This document shows positions 35,232 through 44,466 of a stretch of 64,000 nt of DNA, in pieces. The position numbers and the translations under genes are program-made. How positions within the stretch are numbered: position 1 is the first letter of the stretch; each line of letters opens with the position of its first letter. This DNA is from Aldehydirespirator sp965248735 (GTDB lineage: Bacteria > Actinomycetota > Acidimicrobiia > Acidimicrobiales > Aldehydirespiratoraceae). Location of the stretch: the NCBI GenBank assembly GCA_965248735.1, contig OZ252146.1, positions 2,976,001-3,040,000 of the forward strand, in the 5' to 3' direction. The notes below the pieces were generated by a model, which saw only the letters and a program-made list of their open reading frames with translations, searched no databases and was not told the origin of the DNA.

Positions 35232-36266
35232 ATGGCCCGACGGCTCACCGAGTTCAGCCACGGCGCTGGTTGAGGCTGCAAGATCGCCCCCGGCGATCTC
35301 GCGCACGTCGTGCGCGGCCTGACCCCTGATCCCCCGCCGGAGCTGCTCGTCGGCTTGGCCACCGGCGACGACGCCGCCGTGTGGCGCATCGGCCCCGGGC
35401 GCGCCCTGGTGCTGACCGCCGACTTCATCACCCCGGTGGTGGACGACGCCCGCACTTGGGGCCGCATCGCGGCCACCAACTCGGTGTCTGACGTGTACGC
35501 CATGGGCGGGCGACCCTTGCTGGCGCTGAACCTGGTGGCGTGGAACTCCGAGGAGCTGTCCAACGACCTGCTGGCCGAGGTGCTCGCTGGCGGCGAGGAC
35601 GCGGCCCGGGCCGGCGGCTTCGTGGTGGGCGGGGGCCACACGGTGGACGACCCGGAGCCGAAGTACGGGATGGCGGTGCTGGGCGAGGTGGACCCGTCGC
35701 GCATGTTCACCAACTCCGGGCTGCGGCCCGGCAATGCGCTGGTGCTGACCAAGCCGCTGGGTACCGGGGTGATCTCCACGGCCATCAAGCGGGGCGAGGC
35801 CTCCGCTGAGGCGGCGGATAGAGCCGTTCGGGAGATGACCCGATCCAACGAGACCGCGGCGGCGGCCGCTCTGCGCCACGGCGCCACCGCGGCCACCGAC
35901 GTCACCGGGTTCGGCCTGCTGGGCCACGGCCTGCGCATGGCCCAGGAATCGGGCGTCGATCTGGAGGTCTCGGTCGGCGAGGTGCCGTTCATCGACGGCG
36001 CCCGCCAGTTGGCCGCGCTGGGTATGGTGCCCGGCGGCACCGTTCGGAACCTTGACTGGGTGTCGCCGCACCTGGACACCGGCGATGCGAGCGATGTCTC
36101 GGTGACCCTGCTGGCCGACGCTCAGACGTCCGGCGGGCTCTTGCTGGGCATGGTGAGCCGTGACGCTGGTCTGGCGGTGGTGGCCGAGCTACGAGCCTCC
36201 GGTCACGAAGCCGCCGTGATCGGCCGGGTCTCCGAGGGCTCGGGCCGCATCGTTCTGCATCACTAG
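35232..36266 (+). CDS. selD: Selenide, water dikinase with selenocysteine (UGA codon 14)
   Basis: SelD makes selenophosphate from selenide and ATP for selenocysteine and selenouridine synthesis. The frame from the ATG at 35232 reads MARRLTEFSHGAG, then TGA at 35271-35273, then GCKIAPGDL. The TGA falls on the catalytic Cys17 position of E. coli SelD, where several SelD proteins have selenocysteine. With the UGA read through, the protein has 344 residues, and GDDAAVWRI, TADFITPVVDD, GGGHTVDDPEPKYGMA and TDVTGFGLLGHG follow in order. A GAGGGGG ribosome site precedes the ATG. Taking the first start after the TGA would lose the glycine-rich N-terminus. Confidence 0.93.
35271..35315 (+). promoter_or_regulatory. 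UGA-Sec codon and candidate bacterial SECIS hairpin
   Basis: Directly after the UGA, AGATCGCC (35281-35288) and GGCGATCT (35292-35299) form a perfect 8-bp stem with a CCC loop. A second hairpin GCGCAC/GTGCGC lies at 35301-35315. Bacterial SECIS elements sit within about 40 bases downstream of the UGA, as here. The loop does not match the E. coli consensus, so recognition by this organism's SelB is inferred. Confidence 0.6.
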
Positions 36267-36281
36267 CCCGGCGGCTCCCCC

Positions 36282-36328
36282 AACTTGACGAACTTGTGCC
36301 CCCATGGGGCGGACAGCCACGTCAAGTT
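36282..36328. terminator. Bidirectional hairpin between selD and the class II aldolase
   Basis: AACTTGACG (36282-36290) pairs with CGTCAAGTT (36320-36328), a 9-bp stem, with an inner GCCCC/GGGGC stem at 36298-36310. It lies between converging genes, 16 bases after selD and 30 before the aldolase stop, so it can serve both strands. A GCCGGC pair follows at 36336-36354. Confidence 0.6.
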
Positions 36329-36357
36329 CCTCGGGCCGGCACCCTTGGCCGGCAGAA

Positions 36358-37161
36358 TCAGTCGAGCAGGTCGGGCTGTTCTCTGACTATCTCGGTGTAG
36401 AGGGGTTGGAAGGTGAACCACATGGCCAAGCCGCTGCCGACCATCGAGTAGGTGTGGCGGGCAACGTCGTCACCGATGTCGATCGGGTCGCCGGCGGCCT
36501 CGGCCAGCAACTGCGACTGGCAGGCCCGGTCCATGGCCACGAATGCGCCGGCCGCGGCGTCCACTGAGGCGCCCACCGTGAGCAGGCCGTGGTTCTGCAG
36601 GATGGCGGCCTTGCAGTCGCCCAGCGCGGCCGCGATGCGTTTGCCCTCGTCGAGTTCCATCACCACCCCGCTGTAGCCGTCGAAGACCACGTGGTCGTCG
36701 TAGAAGGCGCAGGCGTCCTGGGTGATGGGGCGCAGATGCCGCCCCAGGGCCGAGAACGACTTCCCGTGCATCGAGTGCGAGTGCGCGGCCGCCACCACGT
36801 CGGGCCGGGCCGCATGGATCTGGGAGTGGATGGCGAAGGCCGCGCCGTTGAGCAGCGCGCCCTCGCCGTCGATGATGGTGCCCTGGGAGTCCACCCGTAT
36901 CAGGCTCGACGCGGTGATATGGGAGAACGGCACCCCCCACGGGTTGACCCAGAACGTTTCGGGATCCTCGGGATCCCGCACGGTGACGTGGCCGGCCGCA
37001 CCCACCGCACCGTCCTCGAAGCCGAACTTGGCGAAGATCCGGTAGGTGGCGGCCAGGCGCTGCTTGCGGTGCTGCCGCTCCTCCTCCACCGTCTCGAAGG
37101 CGGGCAGGTACCACTCCGACTCCATCCCCGATACGTCCCCGGCTTCGTGCTCAGTGGTCAT
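36358..37161 (-). CDS. Class II aldolase/adducin-family protein
   Basis: This 267-residue zinc-dependent aldolase-fold protein has AAGHVTVRDPEDPETFWVNPWG at about residue 55. The metal-binding AAAHSHSMHGKSFSALG and a third histidine in LQNHGLLTVG complete the usual set. It probably cleaves or epimerises a small hydroxy acid or sugar phosphate. No sugar cluster lies next to it, so the substrate is not given. Confidence 0.87.
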   Translation of the reverse strand: MTTEHEAGDVSGMESEWYLPAFETVEEERQHRKQRLAATYRIFAKFGFEDGAVGAAGHVTVRDPEDPETFWVNPWGVPFSHITASSLIRVDSQGTIIDGEGALLNGAAFAIHSQIHAARPDVVAAAHSHSMHGKSFSALGRHLRPITQDACAFYDDHVVFDGYSGVVMELDEGKRIAAALGDCKAAILQNHGLLTVGASVDAAAGAFVAMDRACQSQLLAEAAGDPIDIGDDVARHTYSMVGSGLAMWFTFQPLYTEIVREQPDLLD

Positions 37162-37210
37162 GGCCGGATCGTAGCGCCAGCGCTGTCAGCGGCTCTCTAG
37201 GGTTTGGGCG

Positions 37211-37436
37211 AGGGTACTCTCAGCGGTTCTCCGGAAGCGGAGCGAGGGTACTCTCAGCGGTTCTCCGGAGGCGGAGCGACGGTGCTCTCAGCGGTTCTCC
37301 GGAGGCGGAGCGACGGTGCTCTCAGCGGTTCTCCGGAGGCGGAGCGACGGTGCTCTCAGCGGTTCTCCGGAGGCGGAGCGACGATGCTCTCAGCGGTTCT
37401 CCGGAGGCGGAGCGACGATGCTCTCAGCGGTTCCTA
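37211..37436. repeat. 34-bp tandem repeat, seven copies, derived from the 3' end of the MFS gene
   Basis: The motif CTCTCAGCGG recurs at 37217, 37251, 37285, 37319, 37353, 37387 and 37421, an exact 34-bp period. The minus-strand unit reads GAGCATCGTCGCTCCGCC, the last codons of the MFS gene (SIVAPPPENR and stop). Two units lie in the gene end and the others follow its stop. There are no spacers, so it is not CRISPR. A plus-strand open frame through it is only a by-product. Confidence 0.93.
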
Positions 37437-38541
37437 GGGGTTGGGCGAGGGCTCTGGTGCTGAACACGCCGATGGCGGCGACCAGCATGAGGCCGCTGCC
37501 GACGATCCCGAGCACGGCAGCCCCGGCGCTGTCGATGAGCAGGCCGCCCAGCAGCGGCCCGCCGGCCCGTCCCGCCGCCATCAGCGCCTGGGCGTCGCCA
37601 ACGCGCTCCTCGGGGTAGCGCGACCGGCTGGCCAGCACCTCGAACACACCCGGTATCGCGGCCCAGAAGAAGAACCCCCACACCACTAGGGCACCGAGGA
37701 ACAGCCACCGCCAGTCGGTGGTGGCGACCACAATCGCGCAGACCGCGGTCGCGGCCATCCACGGGCTCGGGATCCTGCGGACGGCCTTCAGACGGGCGCC
37801 GGGGATGGCCACGACGGCGTTGAGACTGAATCCGACGGCGACCAGCGTCACGGACAGCCCCGGGTCGCCCGTTCCCAGCACCACCGCGTAGATGAACACC
37901 GCCGATCCGCCGAGGGTGAAAAGGCCCAGGCAAATCAGCAGCACCCGGGCCGCGGGCACCGCCCGGTGGCGCGCCCGGTCTCTGGGTAGCTCTCTCACCT
38001 CGCTGCGGTACCCGAACGCGAGCGGGACCAGCGACACGCCGGCCAGCACGACGAACACCAGCCGGGGTCCCCCGGCTGTCAGCAGGACCGACACCAGCGG
38101 CGCGGCGAGCACGCCGACAACGGGGCCGGCCGCGGCCACGTCGCCCATGCGGCGGTCGTCGCCGAAGGCCTGCACCCATCCGTACCAGGCCAGAAGCCCG
38201 AGGGCCACGCCATTGACGAACCGCAGCGGGACCAGCAGAGCGAAGGCCGGCAGAGTGGCCGAGCCCAAGTTGGCGATTGCGGAGGCCAGCAGCGCGGTCA
38301 CGAAGACCGGCTCGCGGGGCTGCAAGCAGCGCCCGGCGCCCCACGTGGCCACCACGAACCCGCCCAACTGGAACACGCCGATCATCGACGCCACGCTGAG
38401 CCCGATGCCGTAGTGCTCGGCGATCTCGGGCAGCAGGAACGGCGTCGACACAAAGGCCACGACGCTGAACCCGACCGCGAGCAGGATGCCGACCTTCACG
38501 GTGGGCCGCAGTAGGTAGACGAGGCGTACCGGACTCTGCAC
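37390..38541 (-). CDS. Major facilitator superfamily transporter
   Basis: This 383-residue membrane protein has about 12 hydrophobic helices (VGILLAVGFSVVAFVSTPFLL, LALLAWYGWV, LVFVVLAGVSLVPLAF, VLLICLGLFTLGGSAVFIY, LFLGALVVWGFFFWAAIPG among others). The N-terminal half has VASMIGVFQLGGFVVATWGAG, typical of MFS. The substrate is unknown. Its last ten residues are encoded inside the 34-bp repeat array, so the C-terminus may vary between strains. Confidence 0.88.
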   Translation of the reverse strand: MQSPVRLVYLLRPTVKVGILLAVGFSVVAFVSTPFLLPEIAEHYGIGLSVASMIGVFQLGGFVVATWGAGRCLQPREPVFVTALLASAIANLGSATLPAFALLVPLRFVNGVALGLLAWYGWVQAFGDDRRMGDVAAAGPVVGVLAAPLVSVLLTAGGPRLVFVVLAGVSLVPLAFGYRSEVRELPRDRARHRAVPAARVLLICLGLFTLGGSAVFIYAVVLGTGDPGLSVTLVAVGFSLNAVVAIPGARLKAVRRIPSPWMAATAVCAIVVATTDWRWLFLGALVVWGFFFWAAIPGVFEVLASRSRYPEERVGDAQALMAAGRAGGPLLGGLLIDSAGAAVLGIVGSGLMLVAAIGVFSTRALAQPLGTAESIVAPPPENR

Positions 38542-38719
38542 CCGCCGACGCTACCGGCGCCGCCCGTGCCACCTCTGCGGTTAGCCGCCACGCGGGGCGT
38601 GACATTGGCCACACCTTGCCGCCGAGGGGTGCCATGTCAGCCTCGGCACAACTGACGATGCCGCGGATGTGCCATCCTCGAAGCGCTTGGAAGCCGAGGC
38701 CCACCGAAAGGGACGCACC

Positions 38720-39490
38720 ATGAGGCTGGAAGGGAAGGTCGCGCTCATCACCGGGACCGCGAGCGGAATCGGACGGGCCACCGCGCTGCGATTCGCCGAG
38801 GAGGGCGCCAGGATCGTGGCGGCCGACATCGCAGAGGCCAACGATGTCACCGTCGAGCTGGTCCGAGCCGCCGGGGGCGAGGCCACCGCGGTCCGCGCCG
38901 ATGTGTCCGACGACGCCGACATGGCCCGGGCGGTGAAGACCGCGGAGGAGACCTACGGACGGCTGGACATCGCCTTCAACAACGCCGGCATCATGCTGGC
39001 CGACGACGCCGACGCCATAACCACCAGCACCGAGACCATCGACAGGACCCTGGCGGTGAACCTCAAAGGCGTGCTGTACGGCTGCAGGCACCAGATCCCG
39101 GCCATGCGGAGGGCGGGCGGCGGCTCCATCATCAACACGGCGTCCTTCGTGGCATCCGTGGGCGCGGCCACGCCCCAGATCGCCTACACCGCGTCAAAGG
39201 GAGCGGTGCTGTCGGCGACCCGCGAGCTGGCCGTGATCCACGCCCGCGAGAACATCCGCGTCAACGCCCTTTCGCCGGGGCCGCTGCGAACCGAGTTGCT
39301 CATGTCGTACCTCGACACCGAGGAGAAGCGTCAGCGCCGGCTGGTGCACGTGCCCATGGGACGCTTCGGCGAGGCCACCGAGATGGCCGCAGCCGCGCTG
39401 TTTCTGGCCTCCGACGACTCCTCGTATATGACTGGTGCCAACCTGCAGGTCGACGGCGGACTAACGGCCGCCTACGTCACGCCTGAGTGA
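38720..39490 (+). CDS. Short-chain dehydrogenase/reductase
   Basis: This 256-residue classical SDR has VALITGTASGIGRATAL, then AADIAEAN, FNNAGIM, the catalytic serine in NTASFVASVG, YTASKGAV and NALSPGPLRTEL. VDGGLTAAY ends the fold. The ATG at 38720 (MRLEGK) is the usual family start. It stands alone after a 178-base gap opposite the MFS gene. The substrate is unknown. Confidence 0.9.
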   Translation: MRLEGKVALITGTASGIGRATALRFAEEGARIVAADIAEANDVTVELVRAAGGEATAVRADVSDDADMARAVKTAEETYGRLDIAFNNAGIMLADDADAITTSTETIDRTLAVNLKGVLYGCRHQIPAMRRAGGGSIINTASFVASVGAATPQIAYTASKGAVLSATRELAVIHARENIRVNALSPGPLRTELLMSYLDTEEKRQRRLVHVPMGRFGEATEMAAAALFLASDDSSYMTGANLQVDGGLTAAYVTPE

Positions 39491-39615
39491 TCAACAACCC
39501 CGATCGGCCGGCCACGACATCGACGACGCCGAGACTCAGTCCTTCGCTGTTCTTCTACTACTTCCGCTCACGGACTGTGGCTGTTGCCGTCTCGGAGTAG
39601 GCCGAGATTGGAGTG

Positions 39616-40080
39616 TCAGGTGTCGTCGTCTGAGCGCTCGGCTTCGGCGGTCAGCTCGGCTGCGATGGCGCGACGTTCGGATTCATCGGCGTCCTTGAAA
39701 ACTATGACGTCAGCCAGCAGGATCCTGCGCCGGTTGCCGACGCGGCGGAAGGGGATTCTGCGTTCGTCCAGAAGCTTGACCAGGTATGGGCGGGACACGT
39801 TGAGCAGGTCGGCTGCCTGCTGGGTTGTCAGCTCGGTTTCGACCGGCGCGACCGCCACCGCGTTGCCGCTGGCGGTCTCGGCCAAGATGTGGGCGAGGAG
39901 CTTGAGGACGTCAACGGGCACGTCAAGGACCGTTTCGTCGTCTCCCGCGACCACCGTCAGCGACACAGCAGGCGCCTCCGGATGCCGTTCTAGGAACTGC
40001 GCGAGGCTTTCAGCCACCTGGTTCGAGATGGTCCCATCGGGAACCGCAACACGGTGTTTCGACGACACGGTAGTGATCAC
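39616..40080 (-). CDS. Excisionase-type helix-turn-helix protein (orphan antitoxin-like)
   Basis: This 154-residue protein has a C-terminal winged-helix, excisionase-like domain: TTQQAADLLNVSRPYLVKLLDERRIPFRRVGNRRRI. The N-terminal half is unlike any fold I recognise. Such proteins are often antitoxins beside a PIN-domain toxin, but no toxin gene follows. The 124 bases before it in the + direction and the 39.5 kb gap contain none. A GAGGAGG ribosome site precedes the GTG start (40080), and a perfect dyad at 40098-40117 lies just upstream, suggesting autoregulation. Confidence 0.75.
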   Translation of the reverse strand: MITTVSSKHRVAVPDGTISNQVAESLAQFLERHPEAPAVSLTVVAGDDETVLDVPVDVLKLLAHILAETASGNAVAVAPVETELTTQQAADLLNVSRPYLVKLLDERRIPFRRVGNRRRILLADVIVFKDADESERRAIAAELTAEAERSDDDT

Positions 40081-40097
40081 AGGCCTCCTCTGTTGTT

Positions 40098-40117
40098 CGA
40101 CGATAGCACAATCGTCG
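40098..40117 (-). promoter_or_regulatory. Operator-like dyad upstream of the excisionase-type gene
   Basis: CGACGAT and ATCGTCG form a perfect inverted repeat with a 6-base spacer, 18 bases before the start codon. A further GTTGT/ACAAC pair lies just outside (40092-40124). This is the normal place for an antitoxin-type regulator to bind its own promoter. Confidence 0.55.
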
Positions 40118-40578
40118 GCACAACTATATCTCCTTGGTCGAGGGAACCAATGTCCACGACAGTACCAATCATTTCACACATGTAAGCGTTTTCCCTCAAG
40201 CTGGCCACGCCAATTTCGCGTATCTGGGTTTCAATGCACGCTGCGCACAGTCTTCACACGTCTCTACTATCGTAAAGACAGTTTGTCGCTTAGTGTGATA
40301 GAATCGACAGTTGGGATAGTTGGGATATTTTCGAAACAGTCGGATTAGACTATCTGGGGGATTGATTCGAAATAGATATGCGAAGCTTTAGATTGTCTGT
40401 CAGATGTATTGGTTCGCATTCACCTAGTGAACAGTTTGAATCAGACGGGATCAGTTTGAATCATACTATGTACGCTCGTCAGAGTGACCTCCCGCTGAGA
40501 TTCATGACTCTGAGCGGGTCAGCGTGATCGTCCAGCGGGCCCAAGACGCCGAGCCGCAGCTGCTCGACGACTGACGGG
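40118..40578. other. AT-rich intergenic region
   Basis: About 460 bases with no gene that I can support. It is clearly richer in A and T than its surroundings, which may mark a promoter region or foreign DNA. A CAGTTTGAATCA sequence occurs twice about 21 bases apart near 40431-40463, and GTTGGGATA repeats near 40311-40328. The dehydratase gene that follows is transcribed toward this region. Confidence 0.5.
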
Positions 40579-42444
40579 TCAGTGGTTGTGGCGGGGAGGG
40601 CCGTGGGTGCGGGCCGTGTCGCGGTGCTTCAGCGCGGGGCGCAGCACCATTCCCTCGTCCATCTGGGTGATCATCGACCGCTGAATCTCCTGCCAGGGGG
40701 TTTGCGACTCGGGCACCGGGTAGCCGCCCGCGGACTCCAGTTCGGCCCTGCGGCGCTCGAGCTCGGGGTCATCGACGAGCATGTGGGCGCGGCCGCGACG
40801 CAAGTCGATGCGAATCCGGTCGCCGGTTTGCAGCAGCGCCAGCCCGCCGCCGGCCGCGGCCTCGGGGGAGGCGTTGAGGATCGAGGGCGAGGCGGAGGTG
40901 CCCGACTGGCGCCCGTCGCCGATGCACGGCAGCGAGTGCACTCCCCGAACGAGCAGCGCGGCGGGGGGCTGCATGTTCACCACCTCGGCCGCGCCCGGAT
41001 ATCCCACCGAGCCGGCGCCGCGCACGATCAGCATGCAATCCTCGTCGATGTCGAGGTCAGGGTCTTCGATGCGGGCCCGATAGTCCTCGGGGCCGTCGAA
41101 GACGATGGCGCGGCCCTCGAACGCGTCGGGATCGTCGGGGTCGGACAGGTAGCGCCGGCGGAACTCCTCGGAGATGACGCTGGTCTTCATGATGGCACTG
41201 TCGAAGAGGTTCCCCGACAGGTGCACGAAGCCGGCGTCGGCCATGAGCGGCTCGTCGACGGTGCGGATCACGTCAGCGTCCGCGATGCGCGCCGCGGCGC
41301 AGTTCTCGCCGATCGTGCGCCCGTTGGCGGTGAGCGCGTCGGGGTGGGGCAGCAGCCCGCCCCGCATCAGCTCTCCCACCACCGCGGGCACCCCTCCGGC
41401 GTGGTGGTAGTCCTCCCCCAGGTACTCCCCCGCGGGCATCAGGTTGACGAGCAGCGGGACGTTGAGGCCGTACTTCTGCCAGTCGTCGTTGTCGAGGGGG
41501 ACGCCCAGGTGCCCGGCGATGGCGTTGAGGTGGATCGGGGCGTTGGTGGACCCGCCGATGGCGGAGTTCACCACGATGGCGTTCTCGAAGGCCTCCCGGG
41601 TCATGATGTCGGAGGGGCGCAGCTCTTCGCGCACCATCTCGACGATGCGCAACCCGGTGCGGTACGCCATCTGGGCTCGCTCCCGGTACGGCGCCGGGAT
41701 GGCAGCCGATCCGGGCAACTGCATGCCCAGCGCCTCCGCCAGGGAGTTCATGGTGGTGGCAGTGCCCATCGTCGAGCAGTAGCCCACCGACGGCGCGGAG
41801 GAGGCCACCAGGTCGATGAAGCCCGCATCGTCGATCTCGCCCGCGGCGTAGAGCTCGCGGGCTTCCCACACGATCGTGCCCGAGCCGGTGCGGCGGCCCT
41901 CGTGCCAGCCGTTGAGCATCGGGCCGACCGACAGTGCGATGGCCGGCAGGTTCACGGTTGCCGCGGCCATCAGGCACGCAGGCGTGGTCTTGTCGCAGCC
42001 GATGGTTAGCACCACCCCGTCGAGCGGGTAGCCCTGCAGCACCTCGACGAGGCCGAGGTAGGCCAGGTTGCGGTCGAGTGCGGCGGTGGGTCGCTTGCCG
42101 GTCTCCTGGATCGGGTGGACGCCGAACTCGAACGCGATCCCACCGGCCTCAGCGATGCCCTCGCGAACCCGCTTGGCCAGCTCGAGGTGATGCCGGTTGC
42201 ACGGCGACAGGTCCGAGCCGGTCTGAGCGATGCCGATCTTGGGCTTGTCCGACTGAAGCTCCTCGCGGGTCAGCCCGTAGTTGGTGTAGCGCTCCAGGTA
42301 GAGCGCCGACAGGTGCGGGTCGCCCTCGATGTTGAACCAGGCCGCTGACCGCAGCCCGCTCCGGCCGACCCCCGGGTCGGGACCGCCGGCAGGGTGCATC
42401 GCACTGGGTCCATCAGGTTCGGGTGAGGCAGACGACGACGCCAT
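40579..42444 (-). CDS. IlvD/Edd-family dehydratase (second copy; xylonate/arabonate-dehydratase-like)
   Basis: This 621-residue iron-sulfur dehydratase contains LTIGCDKTTPACLMAAATVN, VGYCSTMGTATTMNSLAEALG, AIGGSTNAPIHLNAIAGHLG and GVHSLPCIGDGRQSGTSASPS. Family details, including GDGRQSGTS and the longer N-terminus, fit the aldonate dehydratases better than IlvD. The ATG at 42444 is chosen, and 42399 (MHPAGG) is possible. It is divergent from an SDR and a D-erythronate-dehydrogenase-like gene. That suggests a small four-carbon sugar-acid pathway. Confidence 0.83.
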   Translation of the reverse strand: MASSSASPEPDGPSAMHPAGGPDPGVGRSGLRSAAWFNIEGDPHLSALYLERYTNYGLTREELQSDKPKIGIAQTGSDLSPCNRHHLELAKRVREGIAEAGGIAFEFGVHPIQETGKRPTAALDRNLAYLGLVEVLQGYPLDGVVLTIGCDKTTPACLMAAATVNLPAIALSVGPMLNGWHEGRRTGSGTIVWEARELYAAGEIDDAGFIDLVASSAPSVGYCSTMGTATTMNSLAEALGMQLPGSAAIPAPYRERAQMAYRTGLRIVEMVREELRPSDIMTREAFENAIVVNSAIGGSTNAPIHLNAIAGHLGVPLDNDDWQKYGLNVPLLVNLMPAGEYLGEDYHHAGGVPAVVGELMRGGLLPHPDALTANGRTIGENCAAARIADADVIRTVDEPLMADAGFVHLSGNLFDSAIMKTSVISEEFRRRYLSDPDDPDAFEGRAIVFDGPEDYRARIEDPDLDIDEDCMLIVRGAGSVGYPGAAEVVNMQPPAALLVRGVHSLPCIGDGRQSGTSASPSILNASPEAAAGGGLALLQTGDRIRIDLRRGRAHMLVDDPELERRRAELESAGGYPVPESQTPWQEIQRSMITQMDEGMVLRPALKHRDTARTHGPPRHNH

Positions 42445-42710
42445 CAGGGCCACCATAAGCGCGCCCGCCGGGTAGCGCCGCAGCGCGCCGGGCAGCGCAT
42501 TGAGTTGAGTCGCGGGTCGGGTTCGAGCGAGCGGACCGATGGGCACGTGACGATGCACGAGGACTGCCCTTCGAGGTGAAGATCACCAACGCAGACACGA
42601 GCGAGGCTCTGCGCTTGTCGAGGTCTACCTTGATGTTCACCGGCACTCATCTCTGCTCTCGGAGTTCGGCGGCAGTGGCGCGCACACCTGCACGCTGCGA
42701 GGATGCGGCC

Positions 42711-43466
42711 ATGCAGGACCACAAGATCGCGATGGTGACCGGAGCCGGCACTGGACTGGGGAGGGCCGCGGCGTTGGCCCTCGCCCGCGACGGCTGGCAC
42801 GTCGTGGTCGTGGGGAGACGAGCACATCTCCTGGCCGAAACCGCCGAGGAGTGCGACCGTCTGGGCGGGTCCGGCTCGGCGATCACCGCGGATGTGAGCG
42901 ACCCTGCTTCGGTTGCAGCCCTGTTCGACGAGGTGCGCTCCGATCACGGCCGCCTCGATCTGCTGTTCAACAATGCGGGCACGGTCGCGCCGCCGGTACC
43001 GATCGACGAGCTCGATTTCGAGCATTGGCAGCGCGTGGTGGACGTGAACCTCACCGGTTCGTTCCTCTGTGCCCAGCACGCGTTCCGGTTGATGAAGGCG
43101 CAGGACCCCACGGGCGGGCGGATCATCAACAACGGATCGATCTCGGCCCATGTGCCCAGGCCCAACAGCGCCCCGTACACGGCCACGAAACATGCGATCA
43201 CCGGGCTGACCAAGTCGCTGTCGCTCGACGGCAGGCGCTTCGGCATCACTTGTGGCCAGATCGACATAGGCAACGCCCTGACCCCTCTCACAGCTCGCTT
43301 CCGCGAAGGTGTGCCCCAGGCCGACGGCAGCATCAAGCCCGAGCCCACCATGGACGCGGCCGACGCCGGCCGCGCCGTGGCCTACATGGCCGGCCTGCCT
43401 GCGGACACGAACGTGCTGACGATGACCGTCATGGCCAACGGCATGCCCCTGGTGGGCCGCGGCTGA
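42711..43466 (+). CDS. Short-chain dehydrogenase/reductase
   Basis: This 251-residue SDR has MVTGAGTGLGRAAALALA, VVVVGRRAHLL (NADP-type arginines), FNNAGTVA, the serine in NNGSISAH, YTATKHAIT and GQIDIGNALT. The ATG at 42711 gives the normal N-terminus, and the frame back to 42576 is unlikely. It lies 5 bases before the next gene, so they are cotranscribed. It probably oxidises a hydroxy acid or polyol. Confidence 0.9.
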   Translation: MQDHKIAMVTGAGTGLGRAAALALARDGWHVVVVGRRAHLLAETAEECDRLGGSGSAITADVSDPASVAALFDEVRSDHGRLDLLFNNAGTVAPPVPIDELDFEHWQRVVDVNLTGSFLCAQHAFRLMKAQDPTGGRIINNGSISAHVPRPNSAPYTATKHAITGLTKSLSLDGRRFGITCGQIDIGNALTPLTARFREGVPQADGSIKPEPTMDAADAGRAVAYMAGLPADTNVLTMTVMANGMPLVGRG

Positions 43467-43471
43467 CGCCG

Positions 43472-44439
43472 ATGCGCGTCCTGATCACCGGCGGCGCGGG
43501 CATGCTCGGCCGCAAGCTGACCCGGCGACTCCTCGACCGGGGCCATCTCCGCGGTGAGGGCATCGACGCCATCCATCTCGTCGACCTGGTCGAGGCCCCG
43601 GTCGACTCCGCGGTGTGCGCAGCCCATGCGGCCGACCTCTCCCACCCCGGCGCGGCCGAAGCGTTCATATCGCTCCGACCGAGGTGGTGTTCCACCTCGC
43701 GGGCGTGGTCTCCGGAGAGGCGGAAGCCGACTTCGACAAGGGCATGCGGGTCAATCTCGACGGCACCCGGCTGCTGTTCGATGCCATCCGGCTCGCACCG
43801 GACGCACCACGCGTGGTCTACGCCTCGTCCATCGCGGTCTTCGGCGCACCGTTCCCCGATCCCATCGGTGACGACTTCCATCCCACGCCGCTCACCTCCT
43901 ACGGCACGCAGAAGCTGATCGGAGAGGCGTTGCTGGCCGACTACAGCCGCCGCGGGTTCTTCGACGGCATCGGGATCCGGCTCCCAGCCGTCAGCGTGCG
44001 CCCCGGCGCGCCCAATGCGGCCGCCTCGAGCTTCTTCTCGGGCATCATCCGCGAGCCGCTCGCCGGCCAGGAGGCCACGCTGCCCGTCTCGCGCGACGTG
44101 CGCCACCCCCACGCAAGCCCCCGCGCCGCCGTCGGCTTTCTGGTTCATGGCGCCGAGATGGACACCTCGCTGCTCGGATCCCGCCGGAACCTCACCATGC
44201 CCGGCGTGTCGGTGACGGTGGGCGAACAGATCGAGGCGCTCGGCCGTGTGGCCGGCCCCGACGTCGTGGGGCTGATCACCGAGGCGGCCGATCCTGCGGT
44301 CGCCGCGATCGTTGCCGGATGGCCCCAGCGTTTCGCCGCTGCACGTGCGATCCACCTCGGGTTCGAGGCCGACCGGTGCTACGACGACATCATCCGCGCC
44401 TACATCGAGGACGATCTGGGAGACCGCGCGGATAGGTGA
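43472..44439 (+). pseudogene. D-erythronate-dehydrogenase-like epimerase family gene with a frameshift
   Basis: The first part reads MRVLITGGAGMLGRKLTRRL to GAAEAFIS, and the second reads APTEVVFHLAGVVSGEAEADF, then VYASSIAVFGAPFP and SYGTQKLIGEALLADYSRRG. The two parts lie in different frames, with the switch at about 43665-43680. The 968-base span is one base short of a whole number of codons, as a single deletion would give. The GEAEADFDKG motif and order match DenD-type NAD-dependent dehydrogenases. It is a pseudogene or a sequencing error, as every motif on both sides is intact. It follows the SDR by 5 bases. Confidence 0.8.
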
Positions 44440-44466
44440 ACACCCGGAACAAGATCAAATCTAAGT

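Noticed and set aside
37211..37436. CRISPR-like array
   Set aside because: Units are directly joined without unique spacers and no cas genes are near.
37204..37437. Plus-strand frame through the 34-bp repeat
   Set aside because: Its sequence is only the repeat read in another frame, with no start context.
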